Source: Candidatus Binataceae bacterium (GTDB lineage: Bacteria; Desulfobacterota; Binatia; Binatales; Binataceae). Taken from it: a DNA stretch of 46,509 bases. The DNA is taken from the NCBI GenBank assembly GCA_015478645.1, contig JADMIL010000022.1, forward strand, positions 1 to 46,509, read 5' to 3'. This document shows, in pieces, positions 1 to 8,232 of this stretch (the first letter of the stretch is position 1; every line of letters begins with the position of its first letter). The position numbers and the translations under genes were made by a program. The notes below the pieces were generated by a model. It was given only the letters and a program-made list of their open reading frames with translations. It was not told the origin of the DNA and did not search any database.

Positions 1-464
1 TAGAAGCCCGACAGCGCCGCCATCAGATTGCCGAAGCCGGGGTAGTCGCGATGCGGTCCGGTCTGGCCCTGCATGCAGGTCGACAGCAATATGATGTCGG
101 GCTTGATCGCGCGCATCCGCTCGTAGTCCAACTCCCAGTTGCGCAGCGTCTTGGGCGTAAAGCTCTCGGTCACGACGTCGGCCCACGGCAGCATGCGCAA
201 AAAAATCTCGCGTGCGCGCGGCTGGTTCATGTCCAGCGTGATGCCGCGTTTGGAGGTGTTGAAGCTGGCGAAGAACTGGCTGCGATCGATGCCCGGCTGG
301 GCGTCGGTCCAGGGTGGCGCGAGGCGCAGACCGTCGGGCCGTGCGGCCGATTCGATTCGCACCACGTCGGCGCCGTAATCGGCGAGGTACTTGGTCGTCA
401 CCGGGCCGACGGCGAACCAGGTGAAATCCAGCACGTGGACTCCGGCAAACGGCATTGTGCTCAT
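1..464 (-). CDS. CaiB/BaiF family CoA-transferase, N-terminal part (cut by window edge)
   Basis: The minus strand from an ATG at 464 stays open to the window edge and gives about 154 residues of a family III CoA-transferase. The N-terminus (VHVLDFTWFAVGPVTTKYLA, then DYGADVVRIE) is the usual CoA-transferase III opening, followed by SFNTSKRGITLDM and a PDIILLS strand. Family members move CoA between carboxylic acids through an aspartyl-CoA thioester intermediate. The catalytic Asp lies near residue 169 in formyl-CoA transferase, so it would fall just outside the window. A Shine-Dalgarno-like AGGAG precedes the ATG. The gene starts 34 bp after a second CaiB-type gene on the same strand, which suggests one transcript and perhaps a two-subunit enzyme. 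The substrate cannot be read from the sequence. Confidence 0.9.
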   Translation of the reverse strand, partial: MSTMPFAGVHVLDFTWFAVGPVTTKYLADYGADVVRIESAARPDGLRLAPPWTDAQPGIDRSQFFASFNTSKRGITLDMNQPRAREIFLRMLPWADVVTESFTPKTLRNWELDYERMRAIKPDIILLSTCMQGQTGPHRDYPGFGNLMAALSGF

Positions 465-498
465 CGCGTAGTCGCTCCTCGGACGGTCGCGGCGCGGG

Positions 499-1758
499 CT
501 AAATCGCACCCGACGCGCGCAGCTCGGCGATCTGTTGTTCGCTGCGGCCCAGAAGATCGCCGTAGACCGCGCGGTTATGCTCGCCGAGTTGCGGCGCCGC
601 GCCTTGCGGACCAACCGGCGTCGCGCTCAGTTTGGCAAACGCCCCCGGCATCGTGAGCGTGCGTCCCAGTCCCGCGTGTTCGACCGTGACGAAGTAGTCG
701 CGCGCACGCAGTTGCGGATCGGCGGCGATATCGGCGGCATTGGCGACCGGCGCGCCGAACAGCCGGCGCTTCAGGATATTCGCCCACAGCTCCTTTTTCG
801 TTTTGGTCAGAAAGAAGCTCTGCACGGCCTCTTCGGCGCGATCGAGCTCGGCGTAGTCCGCGGCCGTGGCCGCCATGAAGCCGCTCGGCGTGAGCGACTT
901 GAGGCCGCCCTCGCGCGTCAGCCACGCGGGCGCGGCGCCTTCCTCTTTCATCCAGGCGATCACGGCGTTGGTCGAGTTGAGATAGGCGCCGCCCGCGAGC
1001 AGGAACGAAAGGTGTCCGTCGGCGCATTGATAGACGGTCTTGCGCCGTCCGCCGATCGCGCCGGTGAAGACCCCGCTGCGCCGCAGATAGTCGCCGTGCA
1101 GGATCGGCATCGCCTGCTCGTTCATCAGGGTCCACACGATGCAGGCCTGCATGTTGACGACGATATGCTGGCCGAGTCCGTCGGTGCCGCGCGCGTAATG
1201 CGCGATCATCGAGGCGACCGCGGCCTCGCCGCCGGCGTGCAGGCCGGCCTGCGGCAGGCTCATCTGGATCGGCGGCTGGCCCGGCTCGCCCATCAGGTAC
1301 ATCGCGCCACCCGCCGCCCAGGTAACAATATCCGCCGCTTTGTAATCGCGGGCGGGCCCGCTGTCGCCGAACGGCGTAATCGACGCGTAGATCAGCCGCG
1401 GATTTATTTTCGCAATCGCATCGTAGCCCAGGCCGAGCGCATCCATCCGGCCGCGCGGAAACGCTTCGACTATGAAGTCGGCGCGCGCCGCGAGTTCGCC
1501 GAGCAGGGCGCGGCCGGCCGGGCTTTCGAGGTTGAGCGTGACCGAGCGTTTGCCGGCCTGGTAGGCGAGGAAGTAGAGGCCGCGGTCGGGCCCCGGCTGG
1601 TCGTCGAGGAACGGCGGGATGCGCCGCGTGAGGCATCCGCCGGGCGGTTCGATCTTGATCACGTCGGCGCCCATGTCGGCGAACATCTTGCCGCACAGCG
1701 CGCCCTTGTCGTCGCTCAGGTCGAGCATGCGCAATCCCGCGAGCAACTCCGATCGCAT
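499..1758 (-). CDS. CaiB/BaiF family CoA-transferase lacking the usual catalytic Asp
   Basis: This 419-residue protein has the length and motifs of family III CoA-transferases: FADMGADVIKIEPPGG near 26-41, GKRSVTLNLESPAGR near 69-83, PRLIYASITPFG near 120-131 and GTDGLGQHIVVNM near 191-203. In formyl-CoA transferase the catalytic Asp sits in a DxxxG segment near residue 169. Here the matching stretch reads QAGLHAG and Gly172 occupies that place. The protein may therefore be a non-catalytic subunit, as in two-gene CoA-transferases such as BbsEF, or use another mechanism. It lies 39 bp after coaW and 34 bp before a second CaiB-type gene, all on one strand. The family call is secure; substrate and partner are not. 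Confidence 0.9.
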   Translation of the reverse strand: MRSELLAGLRMLDLSDDKGALCGKMFADMGADVIKIEPPGGCLTRRIPPFLDDQPGPDRGLYFLAYQAGKRSVTLNLESPAGRALLGELAARADFIVEAFPRGRMDALGLGYDAIAKINPRLIYASITPFGDSGPARDYKAADIVTWAAGGAMYLMGEPGQPPIQMSLPQAGLHAGGEAAVASMIAHYARGTDGLGQHIVVNMQACIVWTLMNEQAMPILHGDYLRRSGVFTGAIGGRRKTVYQCADGHLSFLLAGGAYLNSTNAVIAWMKEEGAAPAWLTREGGLKSLTPSGFMAATAADYAELDRAEEAVQSFFLTKTKKELWANILKRRLFGAPVANAADIAADPQLRARDYFVTVEHAGLGRTLTMPGAFAKLSATPVGPQGAAPQLGEHNRAVYGDLLGRSEQQIAELRASGAI

Positions 1759-1797
1759 CGTGACACCCCGTGCAAAGGCCGGCCCGGCTGGGCGCGG

Positions 1798-2607
1798 CTA
1801 ATCCATCGCGGCGCGCGCCGCGCCGATCGCGGTCGCGTAGTCGGCGTGTTCGGGAATCAGAAAGCCGCGGCTGAAGCCGAAATTGAGCCGCTTCATCTTC
1901 TGCATGAAGCGAAAGATGCGCGTGAGCTTGCCGGTCAGCACGATATCTTCCTGGCCGCACGCGCGCGCCGACGCGATGCTTAAGACCGAGACCACTTCGA
2001 CGATCATGTTCATGATCGCGAGCGCCTTGTCCTCGGCCGTGGCGTCGGCGCCGACCTTGCCGAAGTTCGAGGCGGTGGTGCCCGGCGGCAAATCGCCGAT
2101 CGCGCCGCCCGCGATATCGCGCACCGTCAAATCGACGTGGCTTAAGTCGCCGCGCTCGGCCATCGCCTCGAGCGTCTCGATGGTTGAGACGCCGAGCATA
2201 TGCTTCGAGAGGCCGCGCAGTGTGCCGCCGCCGAGGCCGGTGCCGCTGACGTGCTCGATCTTGTCGCCGGTCACCGAGACGATCGCGGTGCCCGTGCCGA
2301 GCGACACGACCAGCGCGTTCTTGCGTCCGGCGAGCGACGTGCCGCCAATGCCGATGGCGGAAAATTCGTTGACCTTGACCACCGGCCGTCCGAGCAGCGT
2401 GTCCGACAACACGCGCGATCCCGCGCCGGTCGCCGCCACGCGCTCGATCTGCTCGAGCGGCAAGCCGACCGCGTGCACCAGTTTGCCGAGTGCGCCGGCC
2501 GCCGCGGCGATTGGGTCGTTCGCTTCGATGGTGACGACGTGAACCTTGCCATTGTCGAGGATCACTGCGTCGGTGGTGGAACCGCCGATATCTATTCCAA
2601 CGAGCAT
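1798..2607 (-). CDS. coaW: Type II pantothenate kinase (CoaW-like)
   Basis: A 269-residue acetate/sugar kinase-fold protein, close to the 267 residues of staphylococcal CoaW. The N-terminal GIDIGGSTTDAVI is the phosphate-binding loop, SLGTGTAIV (about 107-115) and GTGLGGGTLRGL (about 122-133) are further nucleotide-site loops, and TASNFGK near 180 is characteristic of type II pantothenate kinases. The enzyme phosphorylates pantothenate in the first committed step of CoA synthesis. The ATG at 2607 is followed directly by the phosphate loop, so the start is well supported. It is the first gene of a minus-strand set with two CoA-transferases, a CoA-centred neighbourhood. A BadF/BcrA-type ATPase was considered, but the TASNFGK region and length fit CoaW better. 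Confidence 0.85.
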   Translation of the reverse strand: MLVGIDIGGSTTDAVILDNGKVHVVTIEANDPIAAAAGALGKLVHAVGLPLEQIERVAATGAGSRVLSDTLLGRPVVKVNEFSAIGIGGTSLAGRKNALVVSLGTGTAIVSVTGDKIEHVSGTGLGGGTLRGLSKHMLGVSTIETLEAMAERGDLSHVDLTVRDIAGGAIGDLPPGTTASNFGKVGADATAEDKALAIMNMIVEVVSVLSIASARACGQEDIVLTGKLTRIFRFMQKMKRLNFGFSRGFLIPEHADYATAIGAARAAMD

Positions 2608-2772
2608 AGCGGGTGCCGACTCCTGTCCGGCCCATCTAGAAGCTAGAACATCGCCATTCGTTTGCGCAAACGCGCGCGGAACCAGGCTTTGGGCCGCTGC
2701 CCGAAAGGCCCATCGCCCACGCGCGCGCGGGCTTTCGTTTCACGTCCGCGGCGGTGTGCTAACGTTGCGGCA

Positions 2773-4152
2773 ATGGCACGGCGCAAAGCTGACGCAGGGG
2801 AAGGACTGTTCCGGCCGCGGCAGCCGGCGGCCCAGCCGCTGGCCGATCGGATGCGGCCGCGCACGCTCGACGAAGTCGCCGGCCAGGATCATCTGCTCGG
2901 TCCGGGCAAGCTGCTGCGCCAGATGGTCGCGGCCGGCGCGCTGCATTCGATGATCCTGTGGGGGCCGCCCGGCACTGGCAAGACGACCATTGCGCTGCTG
3001 CTCGCGCAGCAGTCGGGCGCCGACTTCAAGGTGATTGCCGCGGTCACGGCGGGCGTTGCCGACCTGCGTGCGGCGGTCGACGAGGCGCGCCAGGCGTTTG
3101 CGCTCGAAGGGCGGCGCACGGTGGTCTTTGTCGACGAGATCCATCGCTGGAACCGCGCGCAGCAGGACGCGATGCTGCCGCAGGTCGAGAGCGGGCTGAT
3201 CACGCTGATTGGCGCGACCACCGAAAATCCCTCGTTTGAAGTAATTGCGCCGCTGCTCTCGCGGGCGCGCGTGCTGGTGTTGCGGCCGCTCGATGACGCG
3301 GTGATTGCCGCGCTGGTGCGGCGTGCGATCGCCGATCGCGAACGCGGTCTCGGCGCGATCGAACTGACCATCGACGACGACGCCCTCGACGAATTGATCC
3401 GCGGCGGCGCGGGCGACGCGCGGCGCGCGCTCGGCACGCTCGAAGTAGCCGCCGAACTGGTGCGCACGGCGGGCCGCCGGGCGATCGCAATCGGCGACGT
3501 GAGCGAGGCGGCGCAGCATAAGGCGCTGCTCTACGACCGCGCCGGCGACCAGCATTACAACGTCATCTCGGCCTTCATCAAGAGCATGCGCGGCAGCGAC
3601 CCCGACGCGGCGCTGTACTGGATGACGCGCATGACCGAGGCCGGCGAGGACGCGCTGTTCATCGCACGGCGGATGGTGATCTTCGCCGCCGAGGATATCG
3701 GCAATGCCGATCCGCGCGCGCTGCAAATCGCGCTCGCGGTCAAGGACGCGGTCGAATTTGTCGGGCTGCCCGAGGGCCTGATCCCGCTGGCGCAGGGCGT
3801 CACCTATCTGGCCGGCGCGCCCAAATCCAACGCCTCGTACCGCGCGATGATCGCGGCGCGCGAGGATGCGCGCTCGGGCGGCGCGCTCGCCGTGCCGATC
3901 CATCTGCGCAACGCGCCGACCGCGCTGATGCGCAAGCTGGGCTACGGCGAGGACTATCTCTATCCGCATGATTTCGCCGGCGCGATCACCGGCCAGAGCT
4001 ACCTGCCCGACGAACTGGGCGATCGGACCTACTACGCGCCGAACGATCGCGGCTACGAAGCGCGCATCCGCGACTACCTTGATCGCGTGCGCAAGGCGCG
4101 CGCCGCGGCGCGCGCGGCTGCCGCGAAAAAGGGCGGCGGCGACTCGCCGTAG
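2773..4152 (+). CDS. rarA: Replication-associated recombination protein A (RarA/MgsA AAA+ ATPase)
   Basis: A 459-residue AAA+ ATPase of the RarA/MgsA/WRNIP1 family, which acts at stalled replication forks as a clamp-loader-like tetramer. Starting at ATG 2773 (MARRKADAGEGLF), it has the entry motif PLADRMRPRTLDEVAGQDHL, Walker A GPPGTGKT at 64-71, Walker B VVFVDEIH with Asp121/Glu122, sensor 1 GATTENPSFEV and sensor 2 GDARRALGTLE. The C-terminal MgsA domain (QHKALLYDRAGDQHYN, then SDPDAALYWMTRM) follows. The frame is open further upstream, but those 37 codons are Arg/Pro-rich, have no family similarity I recognise and look like non-coding GC-rich sequence, so the internal ATG is chosen. It converges on the HU gene across a MITE-like insertion. 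Confidence 0.95.
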   Translation: MARRKADAGEGLFRPRQPAAQPLADRMRPRTLDEVAGQDHLLGPGKLLRQMVAAGALHSMILWGPPGTGKTTIALLLAQQSGADFKVIAAVTAGVADLRAAVDEARQAFALEGRRTVVFVDEIHRWNRAQQDAMLPQVESGLITLIGATTENPSFEVIAPLLSRARVLVLRPLDDAVIAALVRRAIADRERGLGAIELTIDDDALDELIRGGAGDARRALGTLEVAAELVRTAGRRAIAIGDVSEAAQHKALLYDRAGDQHYNVISAFIKSMRGSDPDAALYWMTRMTEAGEDALFIARRMVIFAAEDIGNADPRALQIALAVKDAVEFVGLPEGLIPLAQGVTYLAGAPKSNASYRAMIAAREDARSGGALAVPIHLRNAPTALMRKLGYGEDYLYPHDFAGAITGQSYLPDELGDRTYYAPNDRGYEARIRDYLDRVRKARAAARAAAAKKGGGDSP

Positions 4153-4199
4153 CGCGCGCTCATGGCGCGGCGCGCACGCCGCCCCAAGTGCGATTAACA

Positions 4200-4315
4200 C
4201 TAAGGAACCTCTGCACCAGGCTCTGCGGTCACCCTGAGCGAAGCGCATGGGTCCCGGATCCGGGATTCTTCGCTGCGCTCAGAATGACAACCTAACTTGT
4301 GCAGAGGTTCCCTAA
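4200..4315. mobile_element. MITE-like element with 13-bp inverted ends and CTAA target duplication
   Basis: Perfect 13-bp terminal inverted repeats, GGAACCTCTGCAC at 4204-4216 and its complement at 4299-4311, bound a 108-bp element. Both sides carry the direct repeat CTAA (4200-4203 and 4312-4315), which matches the YTAR target duplication of the IS5 subgroup of the IS5 family. The interior is itself nearly palindromic: GTCACCCTGAGCGAAGCG (from 4229) pairs with the complement of CGCTGCGCTCAGAATGAC (to 4288), around a perfect 12-bp palindrome at 4253-4264. It has no reading frame for a transposase. It sits in the gap between the convergent rarA and HU genes, a typical harmless landing site. 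Confidence 0.8.
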
Positions 4316-4393
4316 CGCCCCGATCGCATCGCGGCGATGCGCGGCATGCGGTGCAGACGCGGCGCGGGGATTCGTGCGGCTGGGGGCATCGCC

Positions 4394-4441
4394 AAAAGAA
4401 TAGACCGCGAGGCCGCGGCGCGTGCCCGGTCTCGCGGTCTA
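4394..4441 (-). terminator. Intrinsic terminator of the HU gene
   Basis: An 11-bp perfect stem (TAGACCGCGAG at 4401-4411 with its complement at 4431-4441) lies 40 bp after the HU stop codon. On the minus strand it is followed by a T-rich stretch (ATTCTTTT). A run of six T residues also precedes the stem on that strand. Confidence 0.7.
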
Positions 4442-4481
4442 AAAAATTGCGCGGACGATTTGACAATCGGCGCGTTGGCGA

Positions 4482-4763
4482 TCAGCGCGCGCCGAGCACC
4501 GAATCCTTGAGCGCCTTGGCCGGCGTGAAGCGCAGGCGCGTGCGCGCGGGAATCTTGATAGCGGCGCCGGTCATCGGGTTGCGCCCCATGCGGGCCTTGG
4601 TCTTGCGCTTGCGGAAAATCCCGAGTCCGGCGAGACGGAGCGATCCCTCCTTCTTGAGTTCGCGCACGATCAGGGTGGTAAGTTCCTCGATCGCCGACTT
4701 CGCCTGCTTCTTGTTGATGCCGACTTTATCGGCGAGATGGGTTGCGACCTGCGACTGCGTCAT
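4482..4763 (-). CDS. HU/IHF family nucleoid DNA-binding protein
   Basis: A 93-residue histone-like protein that bends and wraps DNA as a dimer. The N-terminal helices (VATHLADKVGINKKQAKSAI) and the beta arm (GLGIFRKRKTKARMGRNP, then TGAAIKIPARTRLRFTPAK) are typical of HU; the arm carries the Arg-rich turn and the Asn-Pro tip that intercalates in the minor groove. The start is placed at the second of two adjacent ATG codons (4766, 4763) because AAGGAG then has 7-nt spacing. The upstream in-frame extension lacks HU similarity. It is a single gene with its own terminator. HU rather than IHF is a guess; an HU-like paralogue elsewhere is possible. Confidence 0.9.
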   Translation of the reverse strand: MTQSQVATHLADKVGINKKQAKSAIEELTTLIVRELKKEGSLRLAGLGIFRKRKTKARMGRNPMTGAAIKIPARTRLRFTPAKALKDSVLGAR

Positions 4764-4975
4764 CATCCTCCTCCTTGCGGCCCCAAATGGCCTGCAATCA
4801 GCGTGAACGAGTGCGCGCGGCATTTCAAGCTCAATCAATGCGAAATTGCCTACAACCATGCTGATTTCTGCATAGGGATGCGAGTAATGCGGCTTCGGAG
4901 AGGGGTTTTTGCGCAGGTGCGGCGCGTAGCGCCTGCCGGACAGCGGCTTTTGGCCGCCGCGCGGGTGATGTCGGA

Positions 4976-5707
4976 TCAGTAGCGGACCTCGACCAGGAAC
5001 AGTCCGCAGGCCGGTGCCGCCGCCGGGGCGAGTGCGCGATCACGCGCGGCTAAGATCGCGGTGACGTGCGCGGGCGCAAATTTGCCGCGTCCGCATTCGA
5101 CCATCGCGCCAACCATCGTGCGCACCATGTGGCGCAGAAAGGCGCTCGCTTCGACGCGATAGACGAGCCGATCGCCGTCGCGCGTCCATGCGCTCGCGTA
5201 AATCCGGCGGATCGTCGTGGTCTCGGCCGAGCCGACCGAGCGAAAGGCGGCGAAGTCGTGCTCGCCGATCAAGCACGCGGCCGCCGCGTTCATCGCTGCG
5301 AGGTCGAGCGGATCCTTGAGCCGCCAGGCGTAGCGGTAGTCGAAGGCCGAACGCCGCTCACGGTTGAGGATGCGATATTCGTAGACCCGCGCGATCGCGT
5401 CGCGCCGCGGATCGAACTGGTCGGGCGCCTCGGCCGCCTCGATCACGGCGATGTCGTGGGGCAGGATCGCGTTCATCGCGCGGCGCAATTCGTGCGGATC
5501 GAAGGCGCGCGGAATCGTGAAGGCGGCGACCTGGCCGCGCGCATGCACGCCCGCGTCCGTGCGGCCCGCGCCATGCATGCGGATCGGCGCGCCGAAAATG
5601 CGCTCGAGCGCGGCTTCGAGCCGCGCCTGGATCGAATCCTGCCCGGCCTGCAATTGCCAGCCGGAGTAGTTCGCGCCGTCGTACTCGAGCGTGATGCGAA
5701 TCTTCAT
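4976..5707 (-). CDS. truA: tRNA pseudouridine synthase A (TruA)
   Basis: A 243-residue TruA-family enzyme that makes pseudouridine at positions 38-40 of the tRNA anticodon arm. The N-terminus MKIRITLEYDGANYSGWQ is diagnostic. The catalytic Asp51 lies in GAGRTDAGVHA, and FLRHMVRTMVGAM near the C-terminus is the second conserved block. Length is slightly below the 270 residues of E. coli TruA. The gene ends a minus-strand run that begins with leuA and follows a Usg-like gene by 46 bp; usg and truA are also adjacent in E. coli, so the pairing is an old one. Confidence 0.95.
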   Translation of the reverse strand: MKIRITLEYDGANYSGWQLQAGQDSIQARLEAALERIFGAPIRMHGAGRTDAGVHARGQVAAFTIPRAFDPHELRRAMNAILPHDIAVIEAAEAPDQFDPRRDAIARVYEYRILNRERRSAFDYRYAWRLKDPLDLAAMNAAAACLIGEHDFAAFRSVGSAETTTIRRIYASAWTRDGDRLVYRVEASAFLRHMVRTMVGAMVECGRGKFAPAHVTAILAARDRALAPAAAPACGLFLVEVRY

Positions 5708-5753
5708 GCCGCGCAGGGACTTCGAGGCGGCCGGGCGCGGCCCGGCGGCGCGC

Positions 5754-6725
5754 TCAGGAAAAGGTGAACCAGAGGCTCTCGGCGATCCATAACGCGCTCA
5801 CCGCGGCGACGCGCGCGCTGTCGAACACGCACCAGAAGACCGCGCCGGCGGCGTTGCGCTTCATGCGCACGATGACCGCCTCCTGGCCGACGGCGTCCAC
5901 GAAGCCGGCCGGATCGTCGCCCTCGATAAACAGGATGCCGGGTGCGGCGCGCATCCGCGCGATCCATTCGTCGGGCGCGCTCGACGCCGCGGCGGGCACG
6001 CTGATCGCCACCGCGCCCCCGTGAAAGACCGGCGCCTGGACGAGCTGCACGGCGACCGCCGGGGCACCCGCGACGAGCATCGCCACCTGCGCCGCGATCG
6101 CGCCGGCGATTTCGTCGCCGCGCGGGGGCATGAAGAGATTGAAGGCGAGTTGCGCTTCGTTGTCGGCGATATCGAGCCGCGCGTTGAGCAGGTCGGCGGT
6201 CTGGTTGAACAGATCGGAGACCCGCTCGCGGCCGCCCGCGCTGGCCCCGGTGATCACGGTCGCGCCGGCGAAGCCCACGCCGTGGCCGAGCGCGCTGAGC
6301 ACGGTCGCGATCACCTGGCCGGCGGGATGGGCCGTGGCAAAGAGCTTGTGCGCCTTGAGTTCCTGCACGCGCTCGCGCGCTACCAGGCCGGGCGCGACCA
6401 GCGGCGCCTTGCCCGGCGCGCGATTGGCGGCGCTCAGATCGATCAGCACGGGGCCCGGCCACTCGTCGATGATTTCGATCGCGCGGGCCTCGGGCACGGC
6501 AAGAAAGGCGATATCGAACGCCGCGAGATCGGAGGCCGCGGTCATCCGCGAGACCGAATGCTTGGCGCCGCCCGATTCGACCGAATCGAACGATCCGGCC
6601 TCGGTCGCGAACAGCTTGAGCTCGGCGCAGGGAAATTCGCGCTCGCCGATCAGATCGGTGATTTGGCTGCCGACCGTGCCGGTCGCACCAATTATTGCGA
6701 CGCGTGGTTCGCGGCCGGTGGTCAA
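5754..6725 (-). CDS. usg: Aspartate-semialdehyde dehydrogenase homologue without the active-site Cys (Usg-like)
   Basis: A protein of about 323 residues with the fold signature of aspartate-semialdehyde dehydrogenase: VAIIGATGTVGSQ near the start, then FLAVPEARAIEI, LIDLSAANRA, and VITGASAGGRERVSDLFNQT for the GAGREG-type loop. In true enzymes the nucleophilic Cys sits in an NPNC motif. The matching position here reads AHPAGQ, with Gly in place of Cys, so normal catalysis is not expected. E. coli Usg is likewise an Asd homologue and also neighbours truA, so this is most likely its counterpart, of unknown role. The start is uncertain: TTG at 6725 has GAGG 7 nt upstream, while an upstream TTG at 6773 would add 16 residues. 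It lies between leuB and truA. Confidence 0.75.
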   Translation of the reverse strand: MTTGREPRVAIIGATGTVGSQITDLIGEREFPCAELKLFATEAGSFDSVESGGAKHSVSRMTAASDLAAFDIAFLAVPEARAIEIIDEWPGPVLIDLSAANRAPGKAPLVAPGLVARERVQELKAHKLFATAHPAGQVIATVLSALGHGVGFAGATVITGASAGGRERVSDLFNQTADLLNARLDIADNEAQLAFNLFMPPRGDEIAGAIAAQVAMLVAGAPAVAVQLVQAPVFHGGAVAISVPAAASSAPDEWIARMRAAPGILFIEGDDPAGFVDAVGQEAVIVRMKRNAAGAVFWCVFDSARVAAVSALWIAESLWFTFS

Positions 6726-6791
6726 AGGCAATACCTCATCGGGTTGATCGGCGGCCGGCGCGCGCTGGGGCAACGCCAGCGACGGCCGCGG

Positions 6792-7913
6792 TTAGCGGGG
6801 TTCAGCGTCGGGTTCGAGGCTTTCGATCCGTTCGCGCACCAGCCGGCCCATCGCCTTGCATCCGACCACCTTGGCGCCCGCGCCGGCGCCGAGGTCGCGC
6901 GTGCGATAGCCGTCATGGACGACGCCTTCGACCGCCTGCGTGATCAGTTCGGCCTCCGAGCGCATGCCGAGCGAATGCTCGAGCAGCATCGCGGCCGACA
7001 GGATGGCGGCGAGCGGATTGGCCTCGTCGCGGCCGGCGATATCCGGCGCGCTGCCGTGAATCGGCTCGAACAGGCCCACGCGATAGCCCGCGCTGTTGAG
7101 CTCCTCGCCGAGCGAGGCCGACGGCAGCAGGCCCATCGAGCCCGCCAGCACCGAGGCTTCGTCGGTCAGGATATCGCCGAACATGTTCTCGGTGACGATC
7201 ACGTCGAAGTCGCGCGGCCGGCGAATCAGATGCATCGCCATCGAATCGACCAACTGACTCTCGAACTGCACGTCCTTGAACTCGGCGCTGAGCTCGGTCG
7301 CGATCTCGCGCCACAGCCGCGAGGTCGCGATCACGTTGGCCTTGTCGACCGAGGTCAGTTTCTTGCGCCGCTCGCGCGCCAGCTCGAAGCCGTAGCGCAG
7401 CACGCGGGTGATCTCCTGCTCGGAGTAAACGCAGGTATCGATCGCCTCGCGGCCGTCCTTGCCCTCGCGCCGTTCGCTCGGCTTGCCGTAATAGATCCCG
7501 CCGGTCAGCTCGCGAATCACCACCAGGTCGACGCCGCTGATGATCTCGGGACGCAGCGGCGACGAGGCGATCAGCTCCTTGACGCTCTTGACTGGCCGCA
7601 CGTTGGCAAACAGGCCAAGCTCCTTGCGGATGCCGAGCAAGGCCTGCTCCGGACGCACGGTGGCCTTGGGGTTATCCCACTTGGGACCGCCGACCGCGCC
7701 GAGCAGAATCGCGTCGCATTCCCGGGCCTGGGCGAGCGTGTTGTCGGGCAGCGGCGTACCGAACGCGTCGATCGCGTGGCCGCCGATCGGCGCTTCCTTG
7801 AATTCGAGATCGACGGCGTCGCGCCGGGCGACCACCTTGAGCACCTGCAAGGCTTCGCCGACTACTTCGGGACCGATACCATCACCCTTGAGCACTAAAA
7901 CTTTGTAGGCCAT
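6792..7913 (-). CDS. leuB: 3-isopropylmalate dehydrogenase (LeuB)
   Basis: A 373-residue isocitrate/isopropylmalate dehydrogenase. It oxidises and decarboxylates 3-isopropylmalate with NAD in leucine synthesis. Visible motifs are LKGDGIGPEVV at the start, the LeuB-type LLGAVGGPKWD loop, VIRELTGGIYYGKP, the catalytic Lys region (LTSVDKANVI), the decarboxylating-dehydrogenase signature ENMFGDILTDEASVLAGSMG, and EPIHGSAPDIAG for the NAD site. Length matches the family. It is 319 bp downstream of leuA on the same strand; no clear Shine-Dalgarno sequence precedes its ATG. Transcription probably continues from leuA, under the leu attenuator. Confidence 0.95.
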   Translation of the reverse strand: MAYKVLVLKGDGIGPEVVGEALQVLKVVARRDAVDLEFKEAPIGGHAIDAFGTPLPDNTLAQARECDAILLGAVGGPKWDNPKATVRPEQALLGIRKELGLFANVRPVKSVKELIASSPLRPEIISGVDLVVIRELTGGIYYGKPSERREGKDGREAIDTCVYSEQEITRVLRYGFELARERRKKLTSVDKANVIATSRLWREIATELSAEFKDVQFESQLVDSMAMHLIRRPRDFDVIVTENMFGDILTDEASVLAGSMGLLPSASLGEELNSAGYRVGLFEPIHGSAPDIAGRDEANPLAAILSAAMLLEHSLGMRSEAELITQAVEGVVHDGYRTRDLGAGAGAKVVGCKAMGRLVRERIESLEPDAEPR

Positions 7914-8232
7914 TACGCGATGCGAGAGCCTGGCCGCGCCTTATGCGGACCCGATGCGCTTCCCTCCGTGCGGGCAATAGCTGGCGTTTGAGTTGTGGCG
8001 CGGAGCGCCGGTGAGCTTGACTGACATGATAATCAGGCGGCGCGCGTCAGGCCCGTCCCGCGTCGGCGCCGGCACGAATGGAAAAACCCGATACGCTGTT
8101 CGCCTTCAACGCCCTAGCACTTAGCCCATGTAACCGGCGGCGGCAAGTGGCGACTCGAGGCCGCGCCGATCGCCCGTCGCTCACCGCCGGTTGATCGCGC
8201 ATCGATCGCGCAGCCGGCCGCGCCGATCCGCC
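7914..8232. other. 319-bp gap between leuA and leuB without a supported gene
   Basis: Unusually wide for two genes of one pathway on one strand. I see no intrinsic terminator. A 28-codon frame on the minus strand (7941-8027) lacks a ribosome-binding site and similarity. A weak promoter-like pair (TTGCCG, 17 bp, TAAGTG) is not convincing at this GC content. Confidence 0.4.

Noticed and set aside
575-2635. A 686-codon open frame on the minus strand across the CoA-transferase and coaW
   Set aside because: Arg-rich translation without motifs, running in another frame of two clear genes; a by-product of high GC content.
6021-7898. A 625-codon open frame on the plus strand opposite usg and leuB
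   Set aside because: It is antisense to two well-supported genes, is rich in Arg, Gly and Asp from complementary GC-rich codons, and has no recognisable domain.
7941-8027. A 28-codon minus-strand frame between leuA and leuB, considered as a second leader peptide
   Set aside because: Only one Leu codon, no terminator after it, and no ribosome site.
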